NCBI GenBank assembly: GCA_964533185.1
Contig: CAZHLD010000049.1
Coordinates: 1 to 23,445, forward strand
Source: CAZHLD01 sp964533185
GTDB lineage: Bacteria; Acidobacteriota; Terriglobia; Acidiferrales; UBA7541
Direction: 5' to 3'
DNA: 23,445 bases
In this document: positions 22,013 to 23,445 of the stretch, one piece after another
Layout: each line of letters opens with the position of its first letter
Numbering within the stretch: the first letter of the stretch is position 1
Position numbers and translations under genes: made by a program
Notes under the pieces: generated by a model
What the model saw: the letters and a program-made list of their open reading frames with translations, nothing else
Database searches by the model: none
Told to the model about the DNA's origin: nothing

Positions 22013-22933
22013 ATGAAGTCCAAGACCTATACATTCCTGATTGCAGCCAACAACGAGGGCGCCGTCCGAAAGGTTCGCGTACCCGGCTATCTACTTCACT
22101 TGCTGTTTGTTTTAATGGTAGTCGGCGGAGTCACAGTCCTGGCCGGAGTTGGTTCCTACTCGCGAATGCTCTGGAAGGTGGGAAACTACAATGCCCTTCA
22201 GCGCGAGCAGGAATCCCTTAAAAAACAGTACCAACAGCTGCAAACCACGGTCACGGACACGAACCAGAGGCTCTCTTCGCTTCAGTCCCTGGCGACCGAA
22301 GTCGCGATGACATACGGGTTCATGCGGCTGCGCAACACACCGTTTGGTCCCGAAGCGGTCGGAATGGGTGCGAACGGGGCCGAGTTGGAGAATGGGCACG
22401 GACTGGGAGAACAGGATTACCAGCAAGCGATTGCGCAGTACAATTATCTGAGGAGAAACCCCACTGCGGTGGCGCTGGCTTCAGAAGGACTGCGGCTAAT
22501 GCCACAACCCGGGCTGGGGGATGCTGCGTTTACACCTTCGCTCTGGCCGGTGATGGGCCATATCTCCGGAAGTTTCGGCGAACGGCTGGATCCATTCTCA
22601 GGTGAGGGCGCATTCCACACGGGTGTGGATATTTCGTCCGAGTATGGCGCCGAGGTGCGCGCGACGGCTGATGGCGTCGTGGTCACCGTGGATACACACA
22701 CCGGCTACGGGCGGTTGATCGTAATCGATCACGGCTTCGGCATTTCGACCTGGTATGGTCATCTCTCCGGATACAGCGCACGGCCTGGCGCGCGGGTCAA
22801 GCGTGGTCAGGCGATTGGCTATGTGGGGGTGTCTGGGCGGGTCACTGGCCCCCACGTCCACTACGAAGTTCGCATCAATAACGCCCCGGTGAACCCGTGG
22901 CGTTTTCTTCGATTCACCTTTTCGGCTGATTGA
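22013..22933 (+). CDS. Membrane-anchored M23 (LytM-type) metallopeptidase
   Basis: The 306-residue product has a short cytoplasmic N terminus, one membrane segment (about 26-47), a coiled coil (about 56-98), a linker and a C-terminal M23 domain (about 180-298). Zinc ligands His202 and Asp206 in FHTGVD and the HxH pair His281/His283 in GPHVHYE are all present, so it should be an active peptidoglycan endopeptidase rather than a LytM-degenerate activator. It probably cleaves crosslinks during growth or division, facing the periplasm. ATG at 22013 is chosen because the protein then begins MKSKTYTFLI, and upstream sequence in frame is Arg-rich and starts at a TTG. The ribosome site is weak (GAAG). 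Confidence 0.88.
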   Translation: MKSKTYTFLIAANNEGAVRKVRVPGYLLHLLFVLMVVGGVTVLAGVGSYSRMLWKVGNYNALQREQESLKKQYQQLQTTVTDTNQRLSSLQSLATEVAMTYGFMRLRNTPFGPEAVGMGANGAELENGHGLGEQDYQQAIAQYNYLRRNPTAVALASEGLRLMPQPGLGDAAFTPSLWPVMGHISGSFGERLDPFSGEGAFHTGVDISSEYGAEVRATADGVVVTVDTHTGYGRLIVIDHGFGISTWYGHLSGYSARPGARVKRGQAIGYVGVSGRVTGPHVHYEVRINNAPVNPWRFLRFTFSAD

Positions 22934-23005
22934 ACCTTACGAGCGGTCACGGCCAGTCCATTGGGGGAGCTGGCCAAGAACTTGCGGGGAAACTACAACA
23001 TCCCC

Positions 23006-23035
23006 TTGCAATTAGAGTGCCCATTTTGATATTCT
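23006..23035 (+). promoter_or_regulatory. Candidate promoter of the tRNA-Thr gene
   Basis: TTGCAA (23006-23011) and TATTCT (23030-23035) are 18 bases apart, 4/6 each to consensus. A TGCGCC/GGCGCA stem at 23049-23079 lies between it and the tRNA and could guide 5' processing. Confidence 0.35.
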
Positions 23036-23085
23036 TGTGTGGTTTGACTGCGCCCGAGGGGGTTGGTTGAGGAGGCGCACACGGC

Positions 23086-23157
23086 GCTGGCGTAGCTCAG
23101 TGGTAGAGCATCTGATTTGTAATCAGAGGGTCGGGGGTTCAAATCCCTCCGCCAGCT
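23086..23157 (+). tRNA. tRNA-Thr (anticodon UGU)
   Basis: The 72-base sequence folds as a full cloverleaf. The acceptor arms GCTGGCG and CGCCAGC pair perfectly, the anticodon stem TCTGA/TCAGA encloses loop TTTGTAA with anticodon TGT at 23118-23120, and the T arm carries TTCAAAT. The CCA end is not encoded. It reads ACA and, by wobble, other Thr codons. Confidence 0.96.
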
Positions 23158-23371
23158 GAGATTCGGTGGTGAGCGGAACGGCGCTTCGGCGATAGGACTT
23201 AATAGAAGTTGGGGATTGAGCCAGAGGGGAATTCCAAGAAAACAAAACAACGGACTGGTGTCTCCGGACACGAGCCTGTTTGCGCTCCACGAATGCGTGG
23301 CCGTAGGCTGAAGTTGTAGAATTGGTCAAACTTTTCGGCGACGCATGGCGGCGATTGAGGCAGTCTTTGCG
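23158..23371. other. Spacer between the two tRNA genes
   Basis: These 214 bases hold no gene that I can support. GGTGTCTCCGGA at 23262-23273 repeats 12 bases of the IS terminus at 292-303 (inverse orientation), but the match stops there. No clear promoter for the second tRNA was found. Confidence 0.4.
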
Positions 23372-23445
23372 GGACGGGTGGGTGAGTGGCTAAAACCAGC
23401 AGACTGTAAATCTGCCGCTCCTTGCGGGCTACGGAGGTTCGAATC
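23372..23445 (+). tRNA. tRNA-Tyr (anticodon GUA), cut by the window edge
   Basis: The sequence starts with acceptor GGACGGG, a short D stem GGT/ACC, anticodon stem GCAGA/TCTGC and loop CTGTAAA with anticodon GTA at 23406-23408. A long class II variable arm and the start of the T arm (GGTTCGAATC) follow; the 3' acceptor strand is beyond the window. The long variable arm is as expected for bacterial tRNA-Tyr. Confidence 0.93.

Noticed and set aside
22951..22975. GGCCAG/CTGGCC inverted repeat after the M23 gene as a terminator
   Set aside because: The loop is 13 bases and no T-run follows, so I cannot support a terminator.
1..23445. CRISPR array, prophage, toxin-antitoxin pair or defence island
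   Set aside because: No regularly spaced direct repeats, phage structural genes, integrase or defence-type gene clusters were seen.

Overview
The window reads as a chromosomal segment of a high-GC bacterium, most likely an Acidobacteriota member. That placement is inference. It rests on a dnaK-dnaJ-hspR heat-shock cluster with an HspR-type operator and no adjacent grpE, several PilZ proteins, a UvrC-like protein without the usual C-terminal half, and a housekeeping gene mix of that kind. No 16S rRNA gene is present to confirm it.

Layout. (1) 1-304: the transposase 5' end of a decayed IS256/Mutator-type insertion sequence with two in-frame stops. (2) 456-3047, minus strand: PLP-dependent class V aminotransferase, HAD phosphatase, an unrecognised 74-aa protein and a PilZ protein. 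(3) 3220-4557, plus strand: a promoter, a tandem-PilZ protein and a translationally coupled alpha/beta hydrolase. (4) 4602-8799, minus strand: aldo/keto reductase, UvrC-like protein, acyl-CoA dehydrogenase and HIT hydrolase, with a promoter and a terminator between the last two. (5) 8813-16222, minus strand: HU-family protein, ribosomal protein S1 with a strongly structured leader, a DnaC/DnaI-like ATPase, HspR, DnaJ, an unknown 127-aa protein and DnaK. (6) 16470-18155, plus strand: DsbA-like thiol oxidoreductase, MauE/DoxX membrane protein and FmdE-family protein. (7) 18328-22933: class A penicillin-binding protein (plus), thiamine-monophosphate kinase (minus) and a membrane-anchored M23 peptidase (plus). 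(8) 23086-23445: tRNA-Thr(UGU) and the start of tRNA-Tyr(GUA). Such a tRNA pair often precedes tuf/secE/nusG/rpl genes, so those may follow outside the window.

How the genes work together. Section 5 is a protein-quality and translation block. HspR probably represses the dnaK operon through a HAIR-like inverted repeat that overlaps the -35 and spacer of a perfect consensus promoter. Sections 6 and 7 are largely envelope functions: disulfide chemistry, peptidoglycan synthesis and peptidoglycan hydrolysis.

Most interesting signals: a three-hairpin S1 (rpsA) leader whose last hairpin encloses the Shine-Dalgarno sequence; the HspR operator/promoter overlap; the unknown protein coupled to dnaK in the slot grpE often occupies; the UvrC-like protein that keeps the Fe-S cysteine pattern but appears to have lost nuclease residues; and the DsbA/MauE/FmdE trio. 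No CRISPR array, prophage or defence island was seen.
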